NCBI GenBank assembly: GCA_949130495.1
Contig: OX422211.1
Coordinates: forward strand, 447,772,219 to 447,836,218
Reading direction: 5' to 3'
DNA length: 64,000 nucleotides
Origin: Sambucus nigra
Lineage: Eukaryota; Streptophyta; Magnoliopsida; Dipsacales; Adoxaceae
The position numbers and the translations under genes were made by a program. Shown piece by piece: positions 19,546 to 31,833 of this stretch (the stretch's first letter is position 1; every line of letters starts with the position of its first letter). The notes beneath the pieces are model-generated. The model was not told where the DNA came from and ran no database searches. It saw only the letters and a list, made by a program, of their open reading frames with translations.

Positions 19546-20534
19546 ACTTTTTTTTTTTTGTGTATATATATATATATATATATACACTTGTAATATTACT
19601 TGCTGTGTGAAAGTATGTGGATAAGGAATATAATGGAAATTTCTGAAGAACTTAAGTAAGTGAACACTTAGCGTGATTTATAAATACTTCCCAAAATTAA
19701 GATATAAATTATGAAAAACATTTAATATGGTAGTTCGTGGAAAATAAGAGTTGCCATTTCAGGTAGTAATTAGAAGGATCATGTCTACAGGCTAGTTAGG
19801 TGGTAAATAATTAGCATGAGTTTAGAGGTGCGTTAGGCGTGCACATTAGTTGAGAGGTGGGAATCTCAAGTGAGTGCCAGAAAAACTAACATGCACATAC
19901 TATTTTTGCTTTCTTGCAATTTTTAAATACTTGCTAAACTTTTTAAAATATTTTACACTCGGGCTCTGACCCATCTCTTGCAAATCTTTTCTCTTTTTGT
20001 CAAATTATTTTTAGATGCCCAGCCATAGGGACACCAAGCATAGTAGTTCCATTCATTTGACGTGTTGTAGTTGTTGTGGAAGTTACAGGACCTCGGTAGT
20101 AGATGCCTCTATATTTTCCATTTCTTCATTTCAAGCTATTTCCTTCTGTTAGGGCAGGTTGCCCCCCCTTTTTATTAGACAGTCAGAGTTTATGGATTTA
20201 TTTATTTATTCCTTTCAGTTGTGGGATTACTTTGTTGGATTATTGTATATGGTATTTAGGCTGTAAGTGTTTACTCTAGTCGCATTTATTATTTCAGTTA
20301 TTTCATTTTATATGAGATTGTTATGAATAGTGAATGTTTATTTACTCATTAATTTGGTTTTATATTAATTAAAAGATAAAATTTTGACATCAACCCTTTT
20401 TAAATATTAGGTGGTTAGTATTTTTAGTAAAAATTTTCGACGGTGATGCATATTCTGAACCAACTGGATATTCTGATTTAATTTAATAAAGGACTGATCA
20501 CCTGGTATTTAATGAGGCGGGGTGTCACAGTATG

Positions 20535-22155
20535 TTCACACAAATAATCGAATCACAACAACAGGTATTCACACAACCTATATATACATATTATTCAGTA
20601 GGTATACACCTTTCTATCATATCAACCCGTACGTGGTATATATCTCTCGCATACTCAACGAACTCATTATAACCTGTTTTTATATATTTCCAAGTATCAC
20701 TAGCTACCCAAAGGGTCCTAGTTACCCCTTAATTAATATTAGTAGTTAATATTTCTATATTCCGCTAGTTTACAACTTGGGTTTACTCACACTTCCCTTA
20801 ACCCCCGTTTCGATTTTTGAAATCTCTTAAATTCCATCTAATGCCCAAAAGGTCCTTGCCTTATTTCCCATGTTTTGGCTAAACTGAATCCTTATCATAT
20901 CTTACTGGAACTTAATAGGTCCCTCCCTATAGTTTAAGAGTAATACAAAAGTCCCCTCGTCGATTATTCGTGAAATATAGGGAATAAACTAAAAAAATTC
21001 CAAAATCCTTGTAGCCAAATAAATTAGGTGAAGAACTCGAATTGATTCGCCTACCTAATCGATTCAGTCATCATGCCGAATCGATTCGTACCTGACAGTT
21101 TCATCTTTTTCGTTTAACTCTTATAATTTCTTCCATTGTTAACCCTTTTATCCTCCATTAAACCTTCCTAAATTCCCAAAAAAAATTCCCAAACATTAAG
21201 TACACATATAAGAACAATTTCTAATGTAATAATAACATTAAATCTCGAAGGAATCAACCCTAAACATATTTAAATCTTAAAAAAATAACAAAACCCTAGT
21301 TTATGAGTTTCTTCTTGCAAGTCTAACCAGATTTCCAGATTTCTTCCACATAATTCATCATAAATTTCAGGTTTCATACTATAAATCTTAAGGGATTAAT
21401 CCTACATTAATTTTGGACCCCAAATCATGCATTACACCCTTTAAATCCTAAAAATTTATATATTAAATCATGAAATTCAACCCTACACTACATGGGTATT
21501 ATAACATGTTTTAAAAAGTAACAGGTCTGATTTCATGTTGTGTGTGATGAGTATGCCTTTCTTTCCTTCCGATCACAATTTCTAGCAACTTTGGTGAAGA
21601 GAAAAGGTGTGACAAAGCCTAGGTTATTCTCCTCTTCCTCTCCTATGGCCTCTCCTCCCTCAAGATTGTGTTAACCCTAGCCTCTAACTCCAATGGGATA
21701 ATATAACACATAGAAATTCGTAGCTCCTCCAACCCTAGTCTCCCAAACGATCAAAATTCCCTCATATAGTGTCGGGTTGATTTAAAACTGCCCCATGACC
21801 CAAACAATACACCCAGGTATACTATTCTGACTATTTCAACCCTTTTCGAAATCAATCGTGACCTAAAAATCACCATCTGAGTCACTCCAAAAATAATTCC
21901 TATCTCGACCTCATATAGTCTACACTCGACTCCAGGTTGAGATATAATATTATCCTATTACTATCACTCGCTATGATGCAAATTAATAATTCACTATTCA
22001 CTTAGTCATTATTTTCAATAAACATTAATCATTTTCTATCCAATTAATATTTTACTCAATACATAATATTTAATTCCATCAAATTACGTCACGCGTGTAA
22101 TTTAAAATTAACCGAATTAATTCAATTTTAAATACTCTAAAATAGGGGTGTTATA
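20535..22155 (-). repeat. Minus-strand long LTR, right half
   Basis: Continues the LTR interrupted at 10132. Landmarks near 21790-21870 are the reverse complement of the family's GTCAGAAAAGTC and GGTCATTTTGAG segments. The end at about 22130-22155 reads as the reverse complement of a TATAACACCCC start, equivalent to TGTAATACCCC. Together the two halves give about 2.86 kb, matching the length of the plus-strand LTRs. Confidence 0.7.
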
Positions 22156-23525
22156 GGAAGCTTAACAAGTGCGATACCTTTTTCCCTGGGTTTTTCTTCG
22201 AAATAGAAATTATTGACAAATAGATCGGCCAATTATTTTAAATTAGAGATATTTCCTCTCAATAACCTATTATACTAGATCTTAATAGGACCTTCTTAAA
22301 AAGGCTCCATGACGCATCTTATCAACTACTAAAAATATATCACAGGCTACTTAGTATTGCTAGACGTGCAAGGTTGGATCTGATTTTCCCTCATACCTAG
22401 GAGTGATCACAGTTGGACTAAATTTTTCAAGGGTAGGATAGCTAATCACATAGGTCGCAAGTGGTCATACATGCATAATTCCTAGTTGTATTGGGTTTTT
22501 TATCTTGATGAGGCTCTCCAAGCAATCCTCTATCCTTTGGATTTATCCCCTCCATGGTTGGACTTTTTCTGTCATTATAATCTTAATAGCCCATCCATAA
22601 TTCTCGATCGAGCTATATTCTCTTCAACCAACTTTCTCGGACTTGGCCGATGCTTTAGTAATATAGGCATTCTCCATCCTTAGATCCCATCTCAAAAACT
22701 CTTCTCGTATTTTACTTTCTTTTGGGTACGGATGTGCTCGCGCCCCTTTCCTTCCAAACATATCAAAGACAAGTACCATCTTGAGCCTCTCGAAGGCATT
22801 TATGTTTTCAGTCGAATATGTCTCATCATCAACATATCTAGTTGACCTCATGGTTGAGGTTTTTCTTAGTTGGTATGAGGATACCTCATATTTCGACTCA
22901 CTTCTCCGAGCAAATATGCTCATCTCAGACACTAAATTAAGTCTCTTGGGGTTCTCTACAACTTTATTACGGTTATCTTTCCTATTGTCCTTGTATGGGG
23001 CGGGAGGGGTGTTTCCCTGCACTTATCTGGGTTTTCTCCAAGGTTGGGGTCACTATAACTGATCTGGATGAACTGGGCAGTTCCGTGATGCTAGAATAAT
23101 TTTAATGAGTTACCTCATGTTTTCTTGCATGAATTCTTAGCTTTTAACCAAGTTGTGCAAAAATTTTGCTAGATCCCCTATTCTAATGGAGGTTCAGGGT
23201 AGGGCGGCTTCTTTATCCCTGCTACTTTCAGGATGTTCGACCATTTTTTAAATGCTTTACAGAAAAACAAAGTATAATGACTAGAAAAATAAAGTATGAT
23301 TGAAGACTTTCAAAATCAAAAGTGGAGAAGTTATTTTAGGCTAGAAGATGGTGTATCTAAGTCAAATTACATAGAGTTATACAATGGAATAGTAAATCAA
23401 GGGTTTAACATAGGAAATCAAATGATTTTGTTGATTTAATTAGTGAGATGATCATCAATGAAATTTGGGGGCATTTTACATAATTTTAGAATTTTCTCAA
23501 TTAAAATCAAAAAATAGGTAAGAAA
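22156..23525. other. Unassigned repeat-like stretch
   Basis: No confident feature. A 132-codon minus-strand frame (22624-23022) has a charged composition and a VFDMFGRKG string reminiscent of some gypsy gag tails, but no domain can be named. The stretch could be the interior or flank of an older element. Confidence 0.3.
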
Positions 23526-23530
23526 TAACT

Positions 23531-24581
23531 TGTAAGGACATTTGTGTCCGTTATCAATTTTTATGTCGTATATCGTTACACCGTCAAAGAAGTTCAACAT
23601 CACATTCACATCAAGACGGATCTGAATAATCAAGGTTCTTCAATAAATAGCCTCCACGGCATTTACTCTGGTAAGGTTTTGGTTTAGAGTACCTTAATAA
23701 TGCACTTAGAGTATTGGGATTATTTTTCATAAAATATTTTCTATGTGTTGGAGGAGAGCTTTAAATGTTTTTCGTCAAAAATATAATTTTTTGGAGTTTT
23801 GAGGTGGGGTATTTATTGAGAAAAAGAGAAGAAAATAATTGAGAAAGCAGATGTTGTTCGAACGACATAGTTTCCCTTTCTAACGAGACTGCATGTCACG
23901 TGATACTTCAAACGACATCATGTCTCGTTCGAACGACACCACTGCCTTAAAGTCTTCTATAAATTGGATTTTCCAGCTTCGTTTTTCATAAGAAGTCTTT
24001 TACATTTTTCGTTCTGCAAACACTCCATATCGGCAAAATACTTTGGCTTCTTCATTTAAGGCTTAAAACCCTTTTTATTTTTCAATTCACAAAATCCCGA
24101 TATCTTTATGTGAATTGTTTTGGAACCCGAAGAACAACTGTGATATTGTTCAACCTCTGTGGAGAAGGCATCTCCGTACCTTGTGATTTTTGGAGGGAAT
24201 TCATTGATGATCGATGAATACCGAGGGTAGATCTCTGCGTGTGGACGACTTGGACAGCGGGCTGAGGCGTAGCTTTGAAGGTTTGATGAAGACATCATGC
24301 GTTACACTTGTGGGCGATTATCAGGTTATATGTAAGTTAATAGTCTTGTCAACTTTTCAAAGTGATAAAAAGTTTTTACCCAAAAGGGGTTTTTTCCAGA
24401 ATCTGTCGTCTTTGTTTTAGATGTATGATTTGAATGATTTAATGCTTTATAACACTTGGATGCATGCATAGGGGCTGAATTGAAATTGAAATTGGTTTGT
24501 TCAAATTTAGACACCTAATTAAATAAGTATGTTTGATTCCATTGGTGGATTTCAAACTCAATTGATATTGCACGTTTTACA
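23531..24581 (+). repeat. 5' LTR of the gag-only copia element (1051 bp)
   Basis: Matches 28369-28976 and 35401-35843 when the nested element is removed. It contains a palindrome cluster at 23869-23939 and a TATA box at 23958. Confidence 0.9.
23869..23963 (+). promoter_or_regulatory. LTR promoter: palindrome cluster and TATA box
   Basis: GTTCGAACGAC, TTCTAACGAGAC, TTCAAACGACAT and TCGTTCGAACGA (23925-23936) lie in a 70-bp cluster, and TATAAATT starts 22 bp after the last. The counterpart in LTR2 is at 28690-28801. The copies agree in spacing, though several CpG positions differ. Confidence 0.6.
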
Positions 24582-24584
24582 AAT

Positions 24585-24596
24585 TGGTATCAGAGC
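24585..24596 (+). other. Primer-binding site, initiator tRNA-Met
   Basis: TGGTATCAGAGC lies four bases after the LTR end, in the usual copia arrangement. Confidence 0.9.
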
Positions 24597-24691
24597 AGGT
24601 TTCACTCTTTTATTGTGAATTCCTATTTTTCGCAAAAAATTTGTGATATCAATCTTTTTTTGAAAAAATTGATCTTGCCATATGTTTTTCA

Positions 24692-25660
24692 ATGGATCAC
24701 TTATATAATCGAGTGCCATCTTAGACGGCGATAATTATGCCTATTGGAAAGCACGCATGAAATCTGTTTTAAAAGACATAAATGAGCGAGTTTGGTTGTT
24801 GGTTGAAAATGGTTGGACTCCTCCCACCGTGACTGTTGATAATGTCACCTCTTTAAAACCTGTGTCGAACTGAGGACGATTATAAATTGTCTAACTTTAA
24901 TTCCCGTGGTTTGAATGCTATTTCTGGATTCGTTACGCCCGAAGAATTTTGTCGTATTATGACGTGCACCATGTCTGAAGAGGCATGGGAAGTTTTAAAA
25001 TTGACACGCAAAGGTACAACTGCTGTTAAAGAGTCAAAATTACAAAATCTAGCCACGCAATTTGAGACCATTACTATATTAGAGTCCGATACTTTTGATG
25101 AGTTTTATGCATATTTATCGAACATTGTCAACACTAGTTTTAATTTGGGTGATATAATTGATAACACGCGGGTTGTGAAAAAGATTTTGAGATCCCTTCC
25201 AAAATGTTTTATTCCGAAAGTCACTGTTTTAAACTTGATGGGAAATTTGAGCATACTTAAGTTAGAAGAGTTGGTAGGTGATATTTAGACTTACGAGTTA
25301 GATATGTTTCCCTAAACTGTCAAACCTAAAGATAAAGGGATTTCACTTAGGTCACAATCGATATCGAGTGAGTATGTTTCGAAGAAGAGAGATAAGAAAA
25401 AGAAAGTGAGTTTATGTGAGTCCGAGTCTGAGGACGAGTCTGATTTTCACATGGCCTTACTTGTGAAATTTTTTTAAAAAGTTTCTCAAAATGTCTAAAG
25501 AAAATTCTTCCAATAAAAATAGATCTTTTGAGAAAAGTAAAAAGAAAGAGGAGGCCAAATAAAGTGATAAAGTGGATGAGATCAGGTGATTTGAGTGTGA
25601 GGATAGAGGGCACATAGCTAAAGAGTGTCCTACTAGGATAAGGATAAAGAGCAAAGAAAC
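24692..25660 (+). pseudogene. gag: Copia gag, capsid domain and first zinc knuckle, broken
   Basis: Recognised as the copia-type gag (Retrotran_gag_2/UBN2 family). An N-terminal DGDNYAYWKARMKSVL string lies near 24724-24771 in one frame. The core, 24887-25288, contains EEAWEVLKLTRKGTTAVKES, FETITILESDTFDEFYA and KILRSLPKCF in another. After a stop at 25286 the frame continues with Lys- and acid-rich sequence. A CCHC knuckle follows at 25590-25630 (FECEDRGHIAKECP), whose first Cys codon is a TGA stop at 25587. At least two frame changes and several stops make this copy non-functional. Confidence 0.85.
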
Positions 25661-25664
25661 TGCC

Positions 25665-26599
25665 ATGCCCCCCACACTTAGTGATATTGAGGGAGATGAG
25701 TCTAGTAAAGGTTTAGCACATGGGATGTGTGTAACTTTTTCGAGTCATGTGAGCACACCTACTTTGACCCACGATGATAGTGTTCACGAGAGCGACGGTG
25801 ATGAGTCGAGTGCTTCTAGTGGGGATAAGAGCGAGTTTGAAAGTGGAGATAAAAGTGAGCTCCAAAAAGATTTTAAGGATTTGTACACCGATACCTTGAA
25901 AACAAATAAGTATAATAGGGATTTAGGTTATCAGGCTTTAGATTTGGAGAGAGAGAAAAGAGGTTTAAGGAGGTAAAAGTGTGACTGAGAGAGAAAAGAG
26001 GTTTAAGGAGGTAAAAGTGTGACTTGACCGACACGTTGTCTAGTCTGATGACACGTGTATCCCAACTCGAGAGTGATCTCAAACATGCCCAGGAGGTCAA
26101 AGTCCATTTAGAGAATGCATATAAGAAGGTTGAAAATATGGTTCTCAATTCCACTTTGGATAGTGGTGAGAGTTTAGAAAAAGGTCATGACGGTGCTTCC
26201 ACTTCTTTTGTTGAACTCGAGTCGGTTCCTACTTTAGTGAGAGATTCACATGGCTCTCGATCCAACCCACTTAGGCGTCCCGTACCTGTTAGGAGAGAGC
26301 ATATGAGACATTTTGAGAGAGGTGTATCTAGGCCTATTTATGTTTGCACCCATTGCAAAAAGAGAGGACACCTTAGGCTATTTTGTTTTAAGTTGGGTAA
26401 TGTGTTATGCTTTGCTTCCACACATGTTCACACATATGCACCCACCTATGATTCTTTACTTGCACATAATGATAGAGAGTTTGTACATATTCATGAGCAA
26501 GTAAATTTTTTGGTCAAGGCCTCACATGATTTAATGGAAGTTTTCATAGGATTTTTCCATCTTTGGAAAACTCCCCCATACCTGTTGGATAAGGTTTAG
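25665..26599 (+). pseudogene. gag: Copia gag C-terminal part: acidic region, coiled coil and second zinc knuckle
   Basis: The frame 25665-25976 is rich in Ser, Asp and Glu, then Lys/Arg near its end. The frame 26024-26599 has a coiled-coil stretch (SLMTRVSQLESDLKHAQEVK onward) and a second knuckle, YVCTHCKKRGHLRLFCFKL, C-x2-C-x4-H-x4-C, at about 26339-26395. Two knuckles with a coil between fit SIRE-type gag. The two frames are separated by a 38-bp tandem duplication (25948-25985 and 25986-26023), and the frame offset equals its length. Confidence 0.8.
25948..26023 (+). repeat. 38-bp tandem duplication within gag
   Basis: The unit containing AGGTTTAAGGAGGTAAAAGT occurs twice, 38 bases apart, without visible mismatch. 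As 38 is not a multiple of three it shifts the reading frame. Confidence 0.95.
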
Positions 26600-28368
26600 A
26601 CTTTTTGCTAGAATAGGATGACTTACATGGTGACATTTTTTACCTATTGCTAGTATGTACCATGTGTTTTGTACTTTGTTATCATTTTTTATTGCTTTTT
26701 TTTAATTTAGCACTATTTTAGATATGTTTTCCCATTCCAGTAACTATTTACTCAAATTTTTTGTTACTGGACAAAATTGCATTATTTTCTGGGATTACTC
26801 TGTTCTCGTTCGAGTGAGATCACATGTAGCACGAAGTTGTTAGAGAGACTTTATGTTTCATTTGAATGACCTGTTGGGTTTTTTTGGATTTCTCTGTTTG
26901 TAGTCCTTTGGTTCTTATTGATATAATATTTTGTACTGCTGGGTCGTTTCTGAACAATGTTCAAAAAATACAAAAAGATTTTTGTTTTTAAGGAATATTT
27001 TGAAAAACAAAAGAGTTTTGTTTTGTTTGCACCTTATATGAATTGACATTTAAGATGACCTAGTCACAACTTCATGCCATATCCATGTGACTATTTGATA
27101 GTATTTTGGGGCAATATATTGTATCATTCATGTGCTTTACAAAGTTTGGAGTCTTTGAGATGATATAGTGTTAATTCCTATATGTTTGACTCGATTTGCC
27201 CTTTATTGCACACATACACGGATTTATTTGACATTTGTTCTTGTCTATCACATGTTGGTTGAGTGTTCCATCTCAATTTTTTCTATACAACGAACCAAAT
27301 GCGATAAAACTTCACACGAAAGTAATGTCTGTCACAACCGTTTGTGAGTTTGTGTGTTTCATTTTGAAAAACAAAAAAGGGCTGCGAAAGGTATTTCATT
27401 TTTTTCCTTTGAGATAAAGCCACCATTTAAATCGAACCTAAAAAGTGAGGAATTGAAAATTATTCGGGGTCCAATGAGGTTTTAAAGAGCCCAAAAAAAA
27501 TTGTATGGAAAAAAAAAGAAATCTATGCCAAAAATGGACCAATAGGTTTTAGTTTCATCACCTCATAAGAAAAAGTAAAGGCATTATCTTTTCACGAGGG
27601 AGTTTGGATGGAATTTTCAATGGTTTGCACGTCCTTGAAAGTCATGAAAAATCACTACATAGTTTTGGTCATTATTGGTGTGGAAATTATTTATACTTTG
27701 ATTTGTTCATATGATTAAGATGATGTCATCTAAATTCAACAATTCTACACCTAAGGACTATTTTGATGTTCATTCGCTAGGAGTACACTTATGCATCCTT
27801 CTCATATGACATGATTGAGTTGATTTTCCTACCAAATTTGTTCACACCCATTCATTCCGTTTCCACAATTTGGTTGTCTTAGTATAATTTCATGGTGTGT
27901 GATTTTGTAACATCATTTTTACATTTTTGTATGAAAAATCTGAAAAATCAAAAATAGTTTGTTTGCCTTGTTTCCCATGACACCCCGATTGGAATTATTT
28001 GGTTTATTCTTTTCCTTGTCTATTTCGAACAAATAAAAATGGGGAGAACGAATTATGATATTATGGGGGAGTTTAAGTATAGGGGAGATTTGATTATGCT
28101 TACATGTTTTATGTTTATCATTTCAAACTCGATACGTCACGAGGTATTTGCTTTGTCTCATGTGTGTAGGTATATTTGAAGATTATTTTTGCATGCCCTA
28201 ATGATGACAAAGAATGTTTGAAGTTTGTTGAAGATTGAAAAAGTTTGAAGACTTGTCGTTTACCTTTTCAGTTTTGGGTTCATGGGAGGGTAGATTTGTA
28301 TAGGTCATATTTATGTTTTCATAATTCGGATTTTTTATTTTGTACCTACATAGACATAGGGGGAGATT
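26600..28368 (+). other. Non-coding 3' interior of the gag-only element
   Basis: No pol-type frame. Contains a short palindrome-type cluster near 26808-26870 and blocks at 27195-27640 and 27830-28090 that have collinear counterparts in the element at 44852-50376. A PPT-like AGGGGAGATTTG lies at 28081 and the terminal tract at about 28357-28368. Confidence 0.65.
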
Positions 28369-28976
28369 TGTAAGGACATTTATGTCCGTTATCAATTTGA
28401 ATGTCGTATACCGTTACACCGTCAAAGAAGTTCAAGGTCACATTAACATCAAGATGGATCCGAATAATCAAGGTTCTTCAACAAATAGCCTCCACGGCAT
28501 TTACTCTGGTAAGGTTTTGTTTTAGAGTACCTTAATAATGCACTTAGAGAATTGGAATTATTTTTCATAAAATATTATCTAAGTGTTGGAGCAGAGCTTT
28601 AAATGTTTTTCGTTAAAAATATATTTTTTTGGAGTTTTGAGGCGGTGCATTTATCGAGAAAAAGAAAAGGAAATAATTGAGAATGCATATGTCGTTCGAA
28701 CGACATAGTTTGTCGTTCTAACGAGACCACATGTCATGCGATACTTCAAACGACATCGTGTCTCACTCAAATGACACCATCGCCTTAAAGTCTTCTATAA
28801 ATTGGACTTTTCAGCTTCATTTTTCACAAGAAGTCTTTCACGTTTTTCATTCTGCAAACACTGCATATCGACAGAATACTTTGGCTTCTTTATTTAAGGC
28901 TTAAAACCCATTCTGTTTTTTAATTCACAAAATCTCGATATCTTTATGTGAATTATTTTAGAACCCGAAGAACAAC
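28369..28976 (+). repeat. 3' LTR of the gag-only element, left part
   Basis: Starts TGTAAGGACATT and matches 23531-24147 closely. It is cut by the nested element at 28977. The palindrome cluster is at 28690-28778 and TATAAA at 28796. Confidence 0.88.
28690..28801 (+). promoter_or_regulatory. Palindrome cluster and TATA box in the 3' LTR
   Basis: GTCGTTCGAACGAC (28691-28704) is a perfect 14-bp palindrome. It is followed by GTCGTTCTAACGAG, a TTCAAACGACAT unit and a decayed CACTCAAATGAC unit, then TATAAATT at 28796. Confidence 0.6.
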
Positions 28977-30517
28977 TGATATGATGCAAATATTGCGTAT
29001 TTCATCCCTCGAACTGACGCATTTTAGCCCCCTCGGGTATCTTATTCCTTATATTTATGCTCGTTAACCAGATAACCTTGGAGTTCTACGTTAACATGTT
29101 TTACAGGGGTTAATTGAGCTTTTACAAGTATTTGGATGCTAAGTGTGAAGTTCAGACTCATTCCGCTCGATTTTCGTACAGGACCACACGTTCAATGGCA
29201 TTTTAGTATTTTCACATCTTAGGCACCTGGACCAACATCTACACTGAAATTGTAGCCCTCCTCGCAAGCTTCGCGTGGCCACATACGGTGCACGATTCCG
29301 ATTCAGAATGAAGAAGTTATGGTGATTTTAGCGGAGGAGAAATACAAACATATCAAAACAGGAGGAAGGAGTTGCAGACTTGCTTGATCGACCGATCGAT
29401 TGATCCTTAATTTTTTGCAATTCGTTGGGAGACAGTGGGCTTCAATTTTGATCATCGATCGATCGATCACAAGGGATCGGTCGATCGATCCCCTGCTTTC
29501 TACAGATATTTTAGCTTTTCTTTTCTTTTCTCTTTTCTTTTCTCTTTTCTTTTCTCTTTTCTTTTCTATTTCATTTCCCACTTACTATAAATAGGAATTT
29601 TGTTGTAAATATCATATATTAAGAGATATAATTCATTTTAGATAGTTTAGGTTAGGATTTTGGAGGTTTGAGAGCTCATTTCTTCATTTTTTCTTAGATT
29701 GACACCCATTTGGGCTTGTAATTTGTGTTATCATCTTCCATCTCCATTAATATAGTGTATATTTCCTTTATTCTTGCTTTCTAGTTAATTTACATGCTTT
29801 GATAATAAGATTCACATATTTTATTTACTTGCTTTATAGTGTAGATTTATCGCGTTTATTTACAGCATTTTTAATATGCTTTCTAGCTAATTTAAATTAG
29901 GTTGTGTTTGAATGGAACTCACTCGGGTTGACGCGTTTCTTTGCTTTGGTGATGGTGTTTACGGGTCTATTTCGGGTGCGTTGTCCTAGTTATTGCGCCT
30001 AGGATATTTGACGGGGAATATCATGTATGTCCCGTGCTTATGACCTTACGTGCATAATTTTCGGGATATTTGTTGACGCCAAAATCATATTAGGCTTTTA
30101 TGAGAATTTAGGGGTGTGACAACCCTTGATTTAATTAACTCTTCAAGCGAGACGCATTCGTAATAACTTGTCGACCCACGTATCCATTTTATACAAATTA
30201 ATCCGGGTGAGGGATATTCAACGCAACCTATAGTTTTTACTTGCTTTTTTAATCTAGTTTCAATACCCTCGCCTAGATAATCATTTCCCTTTTTTGCATC
30301 TTTTCCTTTTTAGTTTGTAATTCACCTTTTACACTTTTATTTTGGAGCATTAAATCATATAAATTCTAGCAACTCATCCCTGTGGATTTTCAATACCCGA
30401 CTTACCACTGCGCTTGCCTCGCAAATGTAGTCGTAACTTAGGTTTGTTTGTATTATCGCGGTGAAACGAAAACAACGACTGTGTCCTTACACGAATACAC
30501 CTTTCACGTGCTGATCA
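28977..30517 (+). repeat. 5' LTR of the nested element (1541 bp)
   Basis: Pairs with 33902-35395. It contains blocks of GATCGATC palindromes at 29387-29495, a (TTTTCTCTTTTC)n-like tract at 29515-29568 and TATAAATA at 29586. Confidence 0.9.
29387..29593 (+). promoter_or_regulatory. LTR promoter: GATCGATC palindrome blocks, pyrimidine tract, TATA box
   Basis: Two pairs of GATCGATC-type blocks arranged as inverted arms are followed by a CTTTT-rich tract and TATAAATAGG at 29586. In this copy some units have decayed (GATCGACC, GATTGATCC, GATCGGTC), while the 3' LTR keeps most intact. Confidence 0.6.
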
Positions 30518-30520
30518 AAA

Positions 30521-30537
30521 TGGCGCCGTTGCCGGGG
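30521..30537 (+). other. Primer-binding site, tRNA-Asp
   Basis: TGGCGCCGTTGCCGGGG is complementary to the CCCCGGCAACGGCGCCA 3' end of plant tRNA-Asp. It lies three bases after the LTR. Confidence 0.88.
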
Positions 30538-30792
30538 ATGAGTTTGTTTTAGACTTTATTTGATTTAGTATTTCAAAGTATTTTCTTTCTATTTGTATTA
30601 TTTGCTAACCTTTTTGCAGGACTTCCACATTTGGGCACTTAAAAACGCTTAAATTTTTCCCAAGTGCACCTACATTGTGAAATTTGCCACTTCGAGCCAT
30701 TTTGGGCGTAAGCATGTCTTATACCAATTCTTTCGGTAATCATTGTTATAATTCTCAAAAATGCTCATAATCCTATGACTTTGGGTGAATAA

Positions 30793-31833
30793 TTGGAATC
30801 CCAAAAAATTTCAAATTCAAATATGACTTTGGACGAGTATAATGAAAGTCAAAACTTGGGTTATCGGAATTTTGATGATGATGATAATGATTTTGGGCCT
30901 TTACCTCCTTATAATAGGAATTTTGAAATGAATTGCAATAGTTTTCAAAATTCCTATAATAATGAGTTTTCGTTTAAGTTCGATGGTAATTTTCAAAGTT
31001 CCCATTTTCATGTATCCGCACCTCGACCTATGACATTCGGTGAGGGCTTGCGTATGCATGAGAATGAGAAAATAAAAAATCGTTATCGGGAAGAAAATCG
31101 TTGTTGGGAACATGAATTGGATTTATTATTTGAGTCCGACGACGATTTTTCTTCCGAGACTTTTGAAGTCGAAGAATGTTTTGAACCAAATGAGGCACTT
31201 TTACCTGCTTTGTAACAAACCATTCTAAACTTTTCCTATTGCATAATAGATATTGAGAGTGAAGATGAAAATGACGTAATATCTATTTGCAATGAAATGA
31301 TTTCTTCTTTGGCCCCCAAAGAAAAACATTTCATTGAAAATGATATAACTTCTTTCGAAACTCAATCTTCATGTGATGATGATTCATCTCATGAGTTTGA
31401 ATTTCTTTCATCCCCATTCTCATTTTCTGTTATCACACCGTCACAAGTACCCGATGATTCGGTTTCAAACTTTGATGTTTTAAACCTTTTCGCCATTGAG
31501 GAGTACTTTCTCGAGTCGCCTTCCACGATCGCATCTTTGCCTTTGCGTGCGCCACCTCTCATTCCAATTTCAAAATCTTTGGGAGGATATTTAGCTTTTC
31601 TTGGTCCCCACATGTTTTTGTCACCCGTTCAATCCAAATCCCCCATCCTCCCACCAAAAAATTTAATTGAGGATGGTTCATTTCTTCCTCCTTACACATG
31701 CCTTCCGTTGTTCAGACGGAATTCATATTTTTCGGAGGGCATGCTTGTGAGTGAGGGTACACTGGTTATCCTCCAAAGTCAAATCGTTTTCACGGTGGAC
31801 CCTCAGCTAATTAGACTTCTAGTGTATAGTTAG
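30793..31833 (+). pseudogene. Acidic ORF of the nested element, function unknown, one internal stop
   Basis: One frame runs from about 30793 to 31833, broken only by a TAA at 31213. A likely original start (ATG at 30714) is in another frame, so a frame change and a further stop (near 30789) lie between. The N-terminal half is rich in Asn, Asp and Phe, with DDDDNDFGPLPPYNRNFEMN and a run of charged residues (ENEKIKNRYREENRCWEHEL). The C-terminal half is acidic, then Ser- and Pro-rich, with LGGYLAFLGPHMFLSPVQS. I see no zinc knuckle, protease or polymerase motif. It occupies the place of gag. It might be a divergent packaging or accessory protein, but that is a guess. Confidence 0.6.

Noticed and set aside
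23869..23939. Possible CRISPR-like array of short repeats
   Set aside because: The units are palindromes within an LTR and irregularly spaced, in a eukaryotic genome.
23873..23940. Heat shock elements as an explanation of the TTCGAACGA clusters
   Set aside because: The core TTCGAA lacks the two-base spacing of nTTCnnGAAn, so it does not match the canonical site.
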